From the NCBI GenBank assembly GCA_013397845.1, contig VZTG01001997.1, forward strand, positions 1,450,212-1,514,211: 64,000 bases of DNA. The letters are read 5' to 3'. How positions within the stretch are numbered: position 1 is the stretch's first letter; each line of letters starts with the position of its first letter. A program made the position numbers and the translations under genes. The notes under the pieces are model-generated. The model saw only the letters and a program-made list of their open reading frames with translations. It was not told the origin of the DNA and did no database searches. This document shows positions 14,396 through 25,660 of this stretch, one piece after another. The stretch comes from Melanocharis versteri. Lineage: Eukaryota > Chordata > Aves > Passeriformes > Melanocharitidae.

Positions 14396-14433
14396 AAAAA
14401 GATGAGAAGAGAACAAACATGTCACAGGCAGAG
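14396..14433 (+). CDS. PPP1R1C: PPP1R1C internal coding exon (partial gene)
   Basis: PPP1R1C (IPP5) is a small, heat-stable, disordered cytosolic inhibitor of protein phosphatase 1, related to inhibitor-1 and DARPP-32. This 38-base exon follows a pyrimidine tract ending CTCTAG and is followed by the donor GTAAGTG. Two bases complete a codon from the previous exon, most likely Glu, and twelve codons give KDEKRTNMSQAE. That matches in place the family stretch after the PPEI/DD segment (mammalian form roughly EIDDKR). It ends in phase 0, exactly as the next exon requires. The exon is short and divergent, so the call relies on position, phase and the much clearer next two exons. The residues that dock and inhibit PP1 lie in earlier exons outside the window. 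Confidence 0.82.
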
Positions 14434-16257
14434 GTAAGTGATTTTTTTTTAAACATATTCATCGTTAAAATAGATCTATTGTTAAAAACCCTTGGAAACT
14501 CACTGGTTCATCCTGGTTGATACTTGTATTTACATTGTCATGCCATCTGCAGGAACACAGCCTTTTAAGAACCATCATTTTCAAACCAGGGCTGTGTAAA
14601 GCTGTGTTGTGTGTTCTGCCAGCTCTCCCTTCCCCTGTAGCAGGGAGCTGGGAGAGGCAAGCTCCCCCTCTGCCTCGCTGCCATGCCCTGTCAAAGCACA
14701 GCAAACCCAAGGTGACCCTGCCAGTTCACCCCATCCAGGCATTGCTGTGGATCTGCAGGTCACTGCTGGGCCACAAAAGCATTCAAGCACGTCTCCACTC
14801 TCTCCATCACTTGCCAAGCCTGCAGCAGGCAGTGCAGTGATGTTGTCTGCACAAGAGTTAAAAGCTGGCTCCTCCAATCTCATTTTCTAACCTCCCCTTG
14901 CATAGTTCCTCCCTTTCCCCAATCTCTTTCTCCTTCACCCACTGCTCAGAGCAGCAGGCAGCACTTTAAATAGCAGCAGGAGGTATCGATTGGTTCAAAT
15001 TTGAACTCCAATACAAACTTATAAAGGTTTACTGGCGTGAGGTTCACCAAGCTATCCCATAGTGTTTATAAATAGCTTTCTCTTCCAAAGAAGACAATAT
15101 TTTATTTATAAATGTTATCATTCTATCCATTGTGATAAGCTAAGGTAATAGGATTAGCCCTACTTGTGTGAAAAATGTCTCAAACCTTCCATGAAGAAAT
15201 AGATCTGATTAAAATTCATGGTCCATATATTAGGCATTTTTAGCAAATGTTTGGGAAAAGGCAACATCATTAATACAACTAGAAATTGATAAAATGAGGG
15301 AGGGAAAAAAAAAGCTTGGCTACACACAGTTTTTCCTTAACCTTTTTGTCAGGAGTGTGATCTGGTGCTTACATCTTCCAAAGCTAGCTAAAGGTGTACT
15401 GTATGGAGCTTTCTTGTCCTTTTTATGTAGACATATTTCATGTTGGTATAATATTGACACCAATTTAGCTGCTTTCATTTTGCAAAAGCTGCTCTGCTTT
15501 AGCGCTGAATATACTCCAGTTAGTTTTTGCTAACTAAACATTGGTATAATTATACTGTTATTACTCCATGTGTAATTTTCCTACCATTATTTTGGGGTTA
15601 TTTGTCTTTCGTGCATAGATGCGATTTTGGAGCCACAAAAAGTTTAACTGTGTCTAAATACAAAACTCAGATGGGGCTCAGTTAAAGGCTGAGTGATTGG
15701 CTGCTGAAATTCTTATCTTAGGTGTAACAGAACACATTAAAAAGGTGCAAGGGGAGGAATTTTCCACTTATTTATGTTCAAATGTATATATTAATATTTC
15801 AGTACTACCTTACACATACATATAATCACTGATTATACTGTAATTGGAATGTTGGTTAATGCAAACCTTGCAACTATTTTAATATATGTAAACATTTATT
15901 TGCCTTGTGAGAATCAATTACACAGACTGTTAAAAGCACAGGCTACCCTAATTTTATGTTTAACAATATTTTTATGGAGTGAAGGGTAATTTTCAGTAGT
16001 ATTGGGTCTCTCTTGCCTGGGAGTCATAAAGGTTGTCCATTAAACACGTATTTTTGTCTTCTAATCTTAGTTTTCCTGTATCCACGAAAGCCCAGGAGCT
16101 GGCATCAGTTGTACACAGTATGTTTTCCTTAGAAACTCTCAGATGGGAGTGTGCCCGCTCCGAAAGCAGCTGTGGGGCAGCACCTGGAGCTGCCACGAGC
16201 AGAAAGTTCTCCCCGTGCCCGTTTCTCACCGCCTGTCTCTGTTTTGTCCCTCCGCAG
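14434..16257 (+). other. PPP1R1C: PPP1R1C intron (1.8 kb)
   Basis: The intron begins GTAAGTG and ends in TCCCTCCGCAG. A GC-richer patch at about 14.6-14.85 kb produces overlapping open frames on both strands, the usual sign of chance ORFs in GC-rich DNA. The rest is AT-rich with no recognisable element. Confidence 0.8.
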
Positions 16258-16318
16258 TCGCAGAGCGCCTCTCCCAAGCAGAGGAAGCAGAGCGTCTTCA
16301 CCCCACCTGCGCTCAAAG
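16258..16318 (+). CDS. PPP1R1C: PPP1R1C internal coding exon (SPKQRKQSV segment)
   Basis: This 61-base exon lies between the acceptor CCGCAG and the donor GTACTG. It encodes twenty residues, SQSASPKQRKQSVFTPPALK, plus the first base of a Gly codon. The SPKQRKQSV-TPP core is a recognisable hallmark of PPP1R1C. The related protein PPP1R1A diverges here, which favours the C paralogue. The RKQS motif is a basophilic-kinase type site and FTPP a proline-directed type site. Neither is shown to be used here. The exon is CpG- and GC-rich, and a 177-codon open frame running through it (16033-16566) is a by-product of that composition, not the gene's real frame extent. Phase (0 in, 1 out) joins cleanly to both neighbouring exons. 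Confidence 0.93.
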
Positions 16319-17900
16319 GTACTGTGCAGCCCCTGCCCTGCCCCTGGCGCGGCTCGGTGCCTCCTCTGGCGGGGGGACAGCGGGACCCGAGCGGTGGCAC
16401 TGCCCACGAGAGCCACAGGGCCATGCCCAGCCACTGCCTTCACACTGTGCAGCCGCTGCCTGGCACTGCCCACCTGCCTGATGCTGACCATCTCTTCATC
16501 CTCAGCACAGGACCTTGCTGCCGTGGCAAATTTATTTGTCTGAGGAAAAAAAAATGCTTTGATTAGTTCGATATAACAGATAATTCAATGCCAAACTATG
16601 AACAGAGCTTCTTGAATATGTAAATTCTATTAGTGCTGGCCCCATGGAGTTCTCTGTTTCTTATTTGAAACCCACTCACTCCCCACTGTTCTGCCTCTTT
16701 TTCCAGGCAGCTGTGAAAAGGAGAACAACCAAAACCGTGGGATGGGTATCTGATCATAGGGAGTGTGGAGCCTTTCTTGAGAAGATAAGGAAAAATGAGA
16801 AGAGTTGGTGAATGTTTTGAGGGCTAACATGCTTTTTAGGAATGCATACAAAAGCAGCAGGAATATCACCTGGGATCAGAACAGCTACATTTAGGCCTTG
16901 CTTCTTAAGTAGTTCTGAACAGAATTTCACTTGATGGTGTTTGCAGTGAAGCCAGATCTGTAGTGATTCACCAGCACTTCTGGCTGACACTTGTCAGAGC
17001 AGGATTATTTTCAGACTACAGACTAAAGGCCGTCCTGCCAGGTGTCTCTTGATAGATAATGAATACGTAAATTTCCATTTGTCTGCTTAACAGAGTTTAT
17101 TACCTGGCAGAAAAGGTGGGATATCTGATTTGTTGTGTGAAATACTGCCGCTGTCATGAGGTGATTTACCATATCAGCCAGTTCTGTGTATCTCTTCTGT
17201 AGCTTCAGTTCTCTAGTACTTGTCCAAGCCACAGTTAAAATATCACTCAGCTGCCACACAAGACTGTTTGTTTGCCAAAATGGGCTGAAGTTTGTGTGCT
17301 GGATATTAGAAATAATCTTACTATGTTTGATTATTGTAGTTTTTCTGGAAGGAAAATGCTTTGCATGGATAGCAATAATACCTATTGATCTCACTGCTGT
17401 ATTATTTTGCTGTACAAGCCTAAACTAAATACTGTGCAAATGAAGTGCAGTGTAAAACAGGTCCTCATAGCTCCCCTCAAGAACTGCATACCTTAGCACC
17501 CTAAATTACACCGCACTCCCAGATACACAAGTGGGCACTTGGAAGTTGATAACTTCCTGTAAGCAGGCTGGATTGCTCCAGCTTTACCATACTGTTACTG
17601 TCCTAAATAAGATCTTTTTTAATTTAAAAATTACCTGGTGGAAAATCCTTTATTCTTCCTTTCCACTGCTATGAAAACATGATTTTTTTTTGTTTAGACT
17701 AAGAGACTGTGAGGCAAATATATAGTAATGTAAAATGCTCAGTGCTATGAAATACGCAAAGCTATTTCTACTGAGAAATACAGAGTTTTTGTAATGATTT
17801 AAATTATTCTAGTTTTACAGCAGTTGAAGAGAAGACTATTCAACAGTATTTTCAGAATTACAGGCTTCATAGTTGCACACTCCTCCTCAACTTTGAGCAT

Positions 17901-17926
17901 GTATATATATATATATGTATATATAT
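17901..17926. repeat. (AT)n microsatellite
   Basis: Alternating T and A interrupted once by a G. It is likely to vary in length between individuals. Confidence 0.85.
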
Positions 17927-18713
17927 CCTGTGCAGTGTTTTTCCCTCACTATATTCATAATACAGTATTTGACATACAGTAAAGTAAAAAGATAAAATTC
18001 TTTATAGTCCCTTGTCTGCTCCATACCCTCCAAGGCTGTTATTAGTGGGAGGGGGGACAGACTGTAATCTGGTACCTTACATTTAAAGCTGGAGATAATA
18101 AATGGAGTGGACAAGAGGGACGAATACTTTCATTTGTTAACTTCCGTGGCATTTTAGGAGTTTGTAGCTGCTTTTAACTTGAAGTTCCCAGAAATAAGCC
18201 AAGTTTGCAGTGGCCTGAGCCTGGAAGCTGAGACAGCAGCCGTGTGCAGAGAGCTGTGGGAGAGACAAGGGGCCACGGCAGGAGCTTTGCTCTCTGCCTG
18301 CAGCAGAGAGGGATCAAGAGAAACCATGGGCTTCGGCCTGACTCCAAATCTCCAAGTAGCTGAAAATAGTTTTGTTGCAGTTTTTGTAAGTTTCTTGAAA
18401 TAATTACAAAACTGTGTGAGAGAAAGGTTGCTGGTTTCTGAATTGATGGCTAGGCAGGAGAGAGAAAGAGGAAATGAAGGTGCATGTTGTGGTTCTAGGA
18501 ACCCATACAAAATGGGAAATTGTTGGCATGGTTGAGAAGAGCAGAAGCAACATCAGACGATTGTGATGACTGGTTACAATACCAGAACTATAATAAATGT
18601 TACATGGAATATCCAAATACATGAAAATATATGCAATAAATGCAGTACTGCTGAGGTTTTACCTATCATGGTAATATATGGAGATCAGCCTCTGAGTTAA
18701 ATTGCCTAGAGGA

Positions 18714-18898
18714 AGGGTTCACATTGCCCAGAGAAGTTGTGGCTGCCCCATCCCTGGAAGTGTCCAAGGCCAGGTTGGATGGGGCTCTGAGCAACCTGGT
18801 ATAGTGGGAGGTGTCCCTGTCCATGGAAGGGGGGCTGGAATGAGATGATCTTTAATGTCTCTTCCAACCCAAACCATTCTATGATTCTGTGATTCTAT
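18714..18898 (+). mobile_element. CR1 LINE fragment, 3' end, sense to PPP1R1C
   Basis: CR1 is the dominant non-LTR retrotransposon of birds, and most copies are 5'-truncated. Here about 185 bases of the conserved 3' region are visible. They include the stretch around GGATGGGGCTCTGAGCAACC, then a GATGATCTTTAA segment, and end in short ATTCTATG/ATTCTGTG units, the diagnostic CR1 terminus. There is no poly-A tail, as expected for CR1. Divergence from the usual sequence is modest, and no coding part survives. Confidence 0.93.
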
Positions 18899-20929
18899 TA
18901 TATGATATATATGGGGGCATATTTTTCCCCTCTGCCATTACACTTACTAAACTAAGATTCAATGTTATTAGCTGTCTTAGATCATCCCCAAATATTTCAG
19001 ATTCATCATTACAGAAGCTTCCTCTAGCTCAAGGCTGTGGCTGCTGCCACAGGCTGTAGCAAACATGGTGCAACAGGCAGGTTCTTATAACTCTGTATCT
19101 GTGTGTACTTTGGCTCCTGCTCTTATTTTCCTGAAGGAAAACACACCAGAGTTCCTACAGACAGAGCAAATAGCTGACTCATCTCAGAGCATTGTTCTTT
19201 TTACTGGAATACATTCTGCTGGAAAAATCAATGTGAGAGCTATTGATTTAAGTAGTAATCTGGAGAGGGACTCAGCCAGCCAACCAGATAGCAGCTCAGC
19301 ATGGTGTGCTTCTTAGTGTTATATTACCAAACCTAATGGATGTCAAAGAGGTTTTCCATTTTCCTTTCACAGATATTTCTTTTCCGAGCCTGCCACACTA
19401 GTGTTCGTTAATTCCATGCTGGTGTGTAGCATGCAATGCTGGCAGAAGTCAGCATCTGAAGATTGCACCAAACGAACCCATCATATTTTCTATATGTTGT
19501 GATTCACCTCTTGTCACAGTTTTTTCTGTGTATGGCAGCAATCTTAACTGAGGATTCATCACCTCCAGTTACCCTCTTTGTGTCACCTTTTCTTCTGTTA
19601 TTCATGGGCTTTTATGACTGAGCTTCAAATTTTCTCATCCTTTAAGGTCTTCTTCTTCATGTGTGACGGTTGGCTTGAACCTCCCTATGAAAAATACCAC
19701 AAAAAACAGCCACAGGAATGTTTTGCAGTTTGAATAGTCACCAGTTTTACCTTGGGCAATCTTTTCCAGTCAGTTCTCACTGTGTAAGGCCTTTTTTTCC
19801 TATTTGCTAATCTGCTTCTTGTTCTGTATGACAAAACCAAGAAGAATCCTTTGATCCTTTTCCAAAGGAGATGTCCAGCTGTTTTAGCACAAAGATCCAT
19901 CCATCCATCAATGCACAAACAGCATTTTTAGAAATATCTTCATTATTCTGCTTGGTGGGCTAGAGGAGCCCCTGGAAGTCTTGCTGTAGTCTCATTTTTT
20001 ACCCTCACACTTGCCAAAGAAGTCTAAAATGGGACAATAACCCTCCCAGATAGAGAGGGACCAAGTGAAGGCATCTGAGACTGCCAAGGCAGAAGCAAAT
20101 TGCACTTACTCCAGGTAATGGTGCTTCCTTGGTGTCTCATCACCACTTGAAAATCAAAAGAGCACATTTGAGTCTCAGAGCTGCAACTGCAGCTTTCCAC
20201 CCCAGGGCACACTTTGTGCTGAGGCAGGTTTCCTTTCACCTAGGTAGTCATGTTTTGTTTGGTAGCTCAGCTCATCCTTGGAAGGAAATGCAGACGGCAG
20301 TGACAGGAAGCAAGGTTTACAAAGACTCACAGAAGACAGCCTGAGCTGTTCCCAAACCTGCATTGCTCCCTAGAGGTCCCAAATCCCCACATCATCTACC
20401 AGTTCTTGCTATTAATACTAGTGGCTATTTAAATACCATCAAGGTCTCCCCCTGTGAAGGAAGTGCACAGCCCCAAGTGATTTGAGGGTTTCATTAGCAG
20501 TGAGTCTACTGGCCTGGATGTGTTAGAGGTCAGGGGAATAGGAAAACTTCACTCATCTTAGTTCACTCTGCAAGAGGCTGTTTAGATCAGATCAAGATCT
20601 TACTACTTTCAGCAGGCTTTAAAGAAAGTTCTTGTAGCTGTCTGTGTTCACTGGACCATCTTTGCAATAAGGAGCCATCAAATCATAATTAAAGTCATTC
20701 CCCACGCAAGTGAGAGATACATTTGACTGTTTTCCCTCTTAGCCTTTTGGGAAATACATGCTTCAAATTCCCCTCTTAATGTATTTTTCTTTGCATAAAA
20801 ACAAAGGCTTTTTCTTGAGCTAGGCCTCAGCTACAAAATTTGAAATGGGATTAAATCAGAGTTGTTATAAATCTAAGGAACATTCAAAGACATTATTTTG
20901 GTTTGAGTCATTAAAACAACCAGAACTCA

Positions 20930-21320
20930 CTGGCTTTTCCCAGAGTGTTCAGACCCAGGGATTTGATACATGCATAATTCTAGTATTTACAATGATGGTT
21001 GATATTAAATGAGCTCTTTCTAGCTTCTGCCATGAATTTCAGATGCTCCGCTTGTTTAGTGCCTGCTTGTTCTTCTCTCCAAAGGAAACAACATGCAGAA
21101 TAAATGATTAAAATCATGATGTCCCTCCTGAAATATGTAATTTATTAGAAGCAATTAGTACAGTATGTGGCCCTCATCCAAATTTGTAACCCCTTAGGCC
21201 AGCTTGATGATGTCTGATGCATCTCATTACTCTGTGACTGAGGGTTAACAACGAACATGGGTAGAGTCTGGAGACATTAAGGATTATTGTTAGTATGGTA
21301 AGCACTGAGTTTGGAGCCCA
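20930..21320. promoter_or_regulatory. Candidate conserved non-coding element
   Basis: This is an AT-rich, non-repetitive block with dense homeodomain-like and POU-like motifs, such as ATGCATAAT near 20970, AATGATTAAAATCAT near 21102 and AATTAGTA near 21155. It has no open frame of note. The texture resembles deeply conserved vertebrate intronic enhancers. No comparison could be made, so this is a suggestion only. Confidence 0.22.
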
Positions 21321-23439
21321 TGAGAATCATTGTGGAACAAAAATCTCAGGCTAAATTTACTTCAAGTGGCAGAGGAATGAAGTTTGTAAGACTTTAGCAG
21401 TGACTACAAAAACTTGTATCACTTTACAGGCTGGCTTCTTACGTGGCAAACTCTGTGAAGAACTTCTAGTGTTAACTAAACACATCAGTGTAAGAACACG
21501 AAACATCACACTATACTAGAAGGAAAAAATACCATGTCTTCTTGTGGTTCTGCTTCATACATGGGCTTAAATTTAATTTTTAGGAAATTAATGTTAGCCA
21601 CAATATCAGACATCTTACACAGTCTTCTAAACATCAAGGCCAGGCTTGTGAAAATTCACAGACTGAGCTGGTGCTCAGGGAAACTCTTCTTACGTGGGTG
21701 AGTCACTTTGACTCAGACTATTACATTTTCCCAATCTCTCCAACGATGATCCTTTTTCAAAGATGACTGTGCTGCACATCAAGTTTGTGGCCCGAGCAGG
21801 AGATGGTTTTCAATTATCCTCTCAGTCCTGAGTGTGTATTTTGGACTTCCTTCCTTTTCCAGTAGGCTAAAGGGCTGTGATAACTCCTGGGCAGGGGGCT
21901 AGGGCTGCTCCACAAAACCAGGCAATGTCCAGTGGCTGGAGCAATTCCCAAGGCTGGGGCAAAGCCCTCCTCTAACGCCTTAGCAGAGCTGCCACGTCCC
22001 TGGAGCAACATCTGCTCTTTAGCCTGGTGGTACCAGCTCTTCAACACGTTTCTTTATAATAGAAAATCTGTCTCAATAAGTTGTTTCTTGGGTAACAGAA
22101 GGCTAAGCTCTGCACTGTTATTTATGTGAGCTGCTCCTGTTTGTTCATATCTTGTGATGTGACAAAATGCCATCAATGCATTTAGTTTCCTGCGTGAAAG
22201 GCCCACAACTGTCTGGACCTTCTAAAGCACTGGGAATAGAGGATTTATGCTGCAGTTTTGTATCATTGCTTTTGCTCCTTGTCCCTAACTAGGTCACAAG
22301 AGGTGCAGTTTTGTTTCCAAAGCTACTTGTTCTTGTCATTTATATGCTGCTCTTAGCCACATCTTAGATGCACCTTGATACAACCACACCACGCAATGCA
22401 GGATGGCCTTGAATAAATTTCCTGGCTGTCTTTACCAAAATGTTACCTTCTAGTGCCTGGTCTCTTCCCCCTCTCTCTACTCGCCTCTTTCCTTCCTCAG
22501 ACTTGTACAGTAGGATGATGACAGTAGATACAATTAAGAAAAAAAAAAAGCTAAATTAATTAGTGAATCACTGAGTTGTTGACAGGGATACATCAGATTT
22601 CTGCCATCTCAAGTTCAGTTGGCTGCCACCGTTATGCTACTGCCCAACATGCTGGCAGACACTCCTGTAGTCTGTATTTAATTTCTTACTGTTGGCAGCT
22701 TTGAATACATTTTATTTCACACAGCTGGCGGCTCCTGCTTCAAAATGGCTCTGGCCTTGGCTGCAATAAATACTGCAGTACCTATAGAGAGACCAAGGTG
22801 TCCAGTGGAGACTAAGCTTGACATCTGTTCTACAGAAAAACTGGGATGTTTGTGTTATAACTTGTCATCTGCCACTATTACCTGGAGTGGAAAAGAAAAG
22901 GCTGTGTTGAGCACTAATGTCAGTCCCTAAATTACCACATGTGGTTCAACACACACCAGAGTCTGGGGGAGTATTTCCACTGACCTCATTTGGTTCATTT
23001 GACCTCATTGTGAAGTCCACATATCTGATAGTTCCTTCTAATCTTGTGCGATGAATGCTAAATGGGCCTCCGTCTAAAGGTACAACTTTATTTTTATGAT
23101 AGAAGCTAATCTTAGAAAAATGCTGTGAAACAGCATTTATGACTTGAAAATAGTGTTATTAAGCGCTGTTGTATTAAATACGGAGCAGGGTAAACATCAT
23201 ACTGTTTCTAAGCAGAAACAGACAACATTAAAAAGTCAACCTTGTAAGAGCTAACATAAAATAATATAGAACAAAAATATGGGACACATAGTACATATTT
23301 TAAAATGTAAAGTAGAAATCCCAGGAAGGGCAGGATGTGTTGTTCTGGTTACTTTATATTACAAGACATATTTATAGTGGATTACAAAGATTTTGGCAGT
23401 GTTGCGTTCTGAATTGAAGCAGCTTTTGAAGAAAAGATA

Positions 23440-23670
23440 ATATTTTTAAAAGAGAAAATGTAAGACTCTTATGAAGTCAGCCATTTGACAGGGCATTAAA
23501 TTTTATTTCCTTGCTCTATGTTCTGTGCTGGAGGTTAACAACCAAGCCACACGGCAGACACTGACTCCAGCGAGCGCCCTACTGTAATAAATAATAATTG
23601 CCCCTCTGTTTCATCTAAAGCATTGTAAATCCGGAATTTGACCCCAAGCAAGATGGCAGACTAAAAACCT
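23440..23670. promoter_or_regulatory. Candidate conserved non-coding element
   Basis: AT-rich sequence with TAATAAATAATAATTG (about 23585-23600) lies next to a short CpG-containing patch (about 23552-23580), with no repeat signature. It is suggested from texture only. Confidence 0.18.
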
Positions 23671-25179
23671 AGATTACACATTGCGGCTCCTGTTCAGTGT
23701 TTGACATCTCCCAGACAGGCGGGGCAGGATTGTGCACACAGCAGGGGCAAGTGCATCTGTCAGGGCCTCACTCCTCCTTGGCTCCACGCCACAAACCAGC
23801 CCCGCTGGGGAGAGCACGCTCCTCCTGCAGCACTGCCAGGGCTCATGGGTGGGGAAACAGTGGGGGAGCTTGCTCAGTTTGTACTGGGGTCTTCTGGAGG
23901 TAGATGCAGTATGTAAATACCTCTCTAAGTAGTGTATTTCTAAAAAGTCTCCGTAGTATGTGGGCTGCCGTCTCATTTAACGTACCCTTAAAAAGAAAAG
24001 CCTTCCCTACATTCGTACCTAACTGCATATTTCTGCAGTCCCTCTTTGTCTATTAATGTCTCCTCTCCACGTAGTCAAATTTCATTTATAAAAATCCCCA
24101 CCCCCAAAAGGCAAAGCTGTCAAAAGGCAGAATGACTACAGGCAAGCTCAAGGTTAATAGTGAATTTGTATAACATAAAAGGCGCCACCGTGCACTGAGC
24201 AGCGGCATTAGCCTGACACAGCAAAATCATCCCACGACCTTCCAGCTACGATTCCCTCAGCTGTGCTGGTCCTTATGAGCATGTGCAAGTAGGTGCAGGC
24301 TCCCAGCCATCAGCAGAGCTCCCGCCACCTGCTCTGACTCCTCCTGGGATTGGGGCAATGATTTCCATGAGAGTGGCTCCTGGCCACAAGCTGCTCTTCC
24401 AGGGACAGTAGCTTACCATTAGCTCTTTTACTGCAGGTTTCCCTCTGACCCGAGTCAATGTCCCAGTAGTGCATTAGCTTTGTGATATCTCTGTTTCTGA
24501 ACAACGGGGTCCTTATGTCTGTGGTTAAGCTAAGAGAAACATAGAGAAACCACACTTCTGATTTTTAGGGACCATCTGTGCTGCGTTTCTTGTGGTGGGG
24601 ATGTTTTCTGGGTTTTTAGTATTTGACCTTTTTTTCCTTTTGAAGTGGATGCCTATTGGTCTGAATTTATTGAAAACCAAAAATTTTCTATGGAAGGCCA
24701 TGTGGTTCTACTCCCCTCCATAATTTCTCCCCTCTTTCACCCCTTGGGATGCAACATTGCCCAGTATAGCAAGAACACAGAGTTCCCAAAACCATCCACC
24801 AGAGCTTTGGCATGGAGACAAGAACACGAGCAGCTTGAAAATTTCAACCACATCCTTTCAGGCCTGCAGCTAGGACTGAGCGCTTGCATGAATTATGTGT
24901 GTGACTGTGACCAGAAAAACACAGGAAATACTGCAGCTAGCATATGGATCTGAAAAGGGATTAATTTTCCTGTGAGCTGCACAGGCCAGGAGGATGTTGT
25001 TTAAAAGCTCTCATCTCGTGTAGCTGCTAGTTTTTCTTGAAACAGAGGGAGGATACTTCAGGTTTTTCAGCTCTCACACAAAACCTGGGAACAACCAGTG
25101 TTATTCCACGGATCTTTTATAGCCAGAAGAGACGATCAGCAGGCTCTGAGCAATTTAGAGAGTAACTATTTCTAAGACA

Positions 25180-25660
25180 ATTAAAGGAGTCGTGGGATCT
25201 AGTGACTGCTCAGAAGGAAAACACTCTCCTGGAATGTTTGCTGTGGTTCTCCCAGCCCAAGGTGCACCGTTGCTGTGTATGCTGGCACACGGCAAGGGGT
25301 GAATGTGCGCACGTGTCTGGTAAACCCTGGGAACGGTGCAGGTTTGCAGGCCACTCCCTGCGATGGCATCTTTCCAGATGACAGGGACACAGGGCACAGC
25401 GCGGCTGCACCTGTCCCTGGAGAGGGCTGACACGGTGAAGGAGCCCCTCTGCACCGAGCCAGCCCAGCTGGGACTGTGTGCAGACATGAGCCGCCAGAAG
25501 AAGTGGCTAGTGAAAGGGAGAGCAGGGCAAGCTGAGAGGCTGCCAGTGAGCAGCGGGGCCAGTGGCTGCCTGTGGCCCAGCACCCGAGTGCCCGCGGGCT
25601 GGCCATCCCCTACAGAGGCAAAGACGGGCAGCAGGCTTCTCTCTTTTTTCCAGCAATGAG
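25180..25660. other. Local GC- and CpG-rich patch in intron
   Basis: About 480 bases stand out from the AT-rich intron by high GC and several CpGs. The composition removes stop codons, which explains the overlapping frames on both strands (for example 142 codons at 25155-25583 on the - strand and 107 codons at 25336-25659 on the + strand). None looks like a known protein. It could be a small CpG-type regulatory region or simply a GC-biased patch. Confidence 0.4.

Noticed and set aside
16033..16566. 177-codon + strand frame over the PPP1R1C exon
   Set aside because: It is caused by the local GC-rich composition. The real coding part is only 16258-16318, bounded by splice sites, and frames on both strands overlap here.
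17901..17926. AT run as a possible hairpin RNA
   Set aside because: It is a simple (AT)n microsatellite that pairs with itself trivially.
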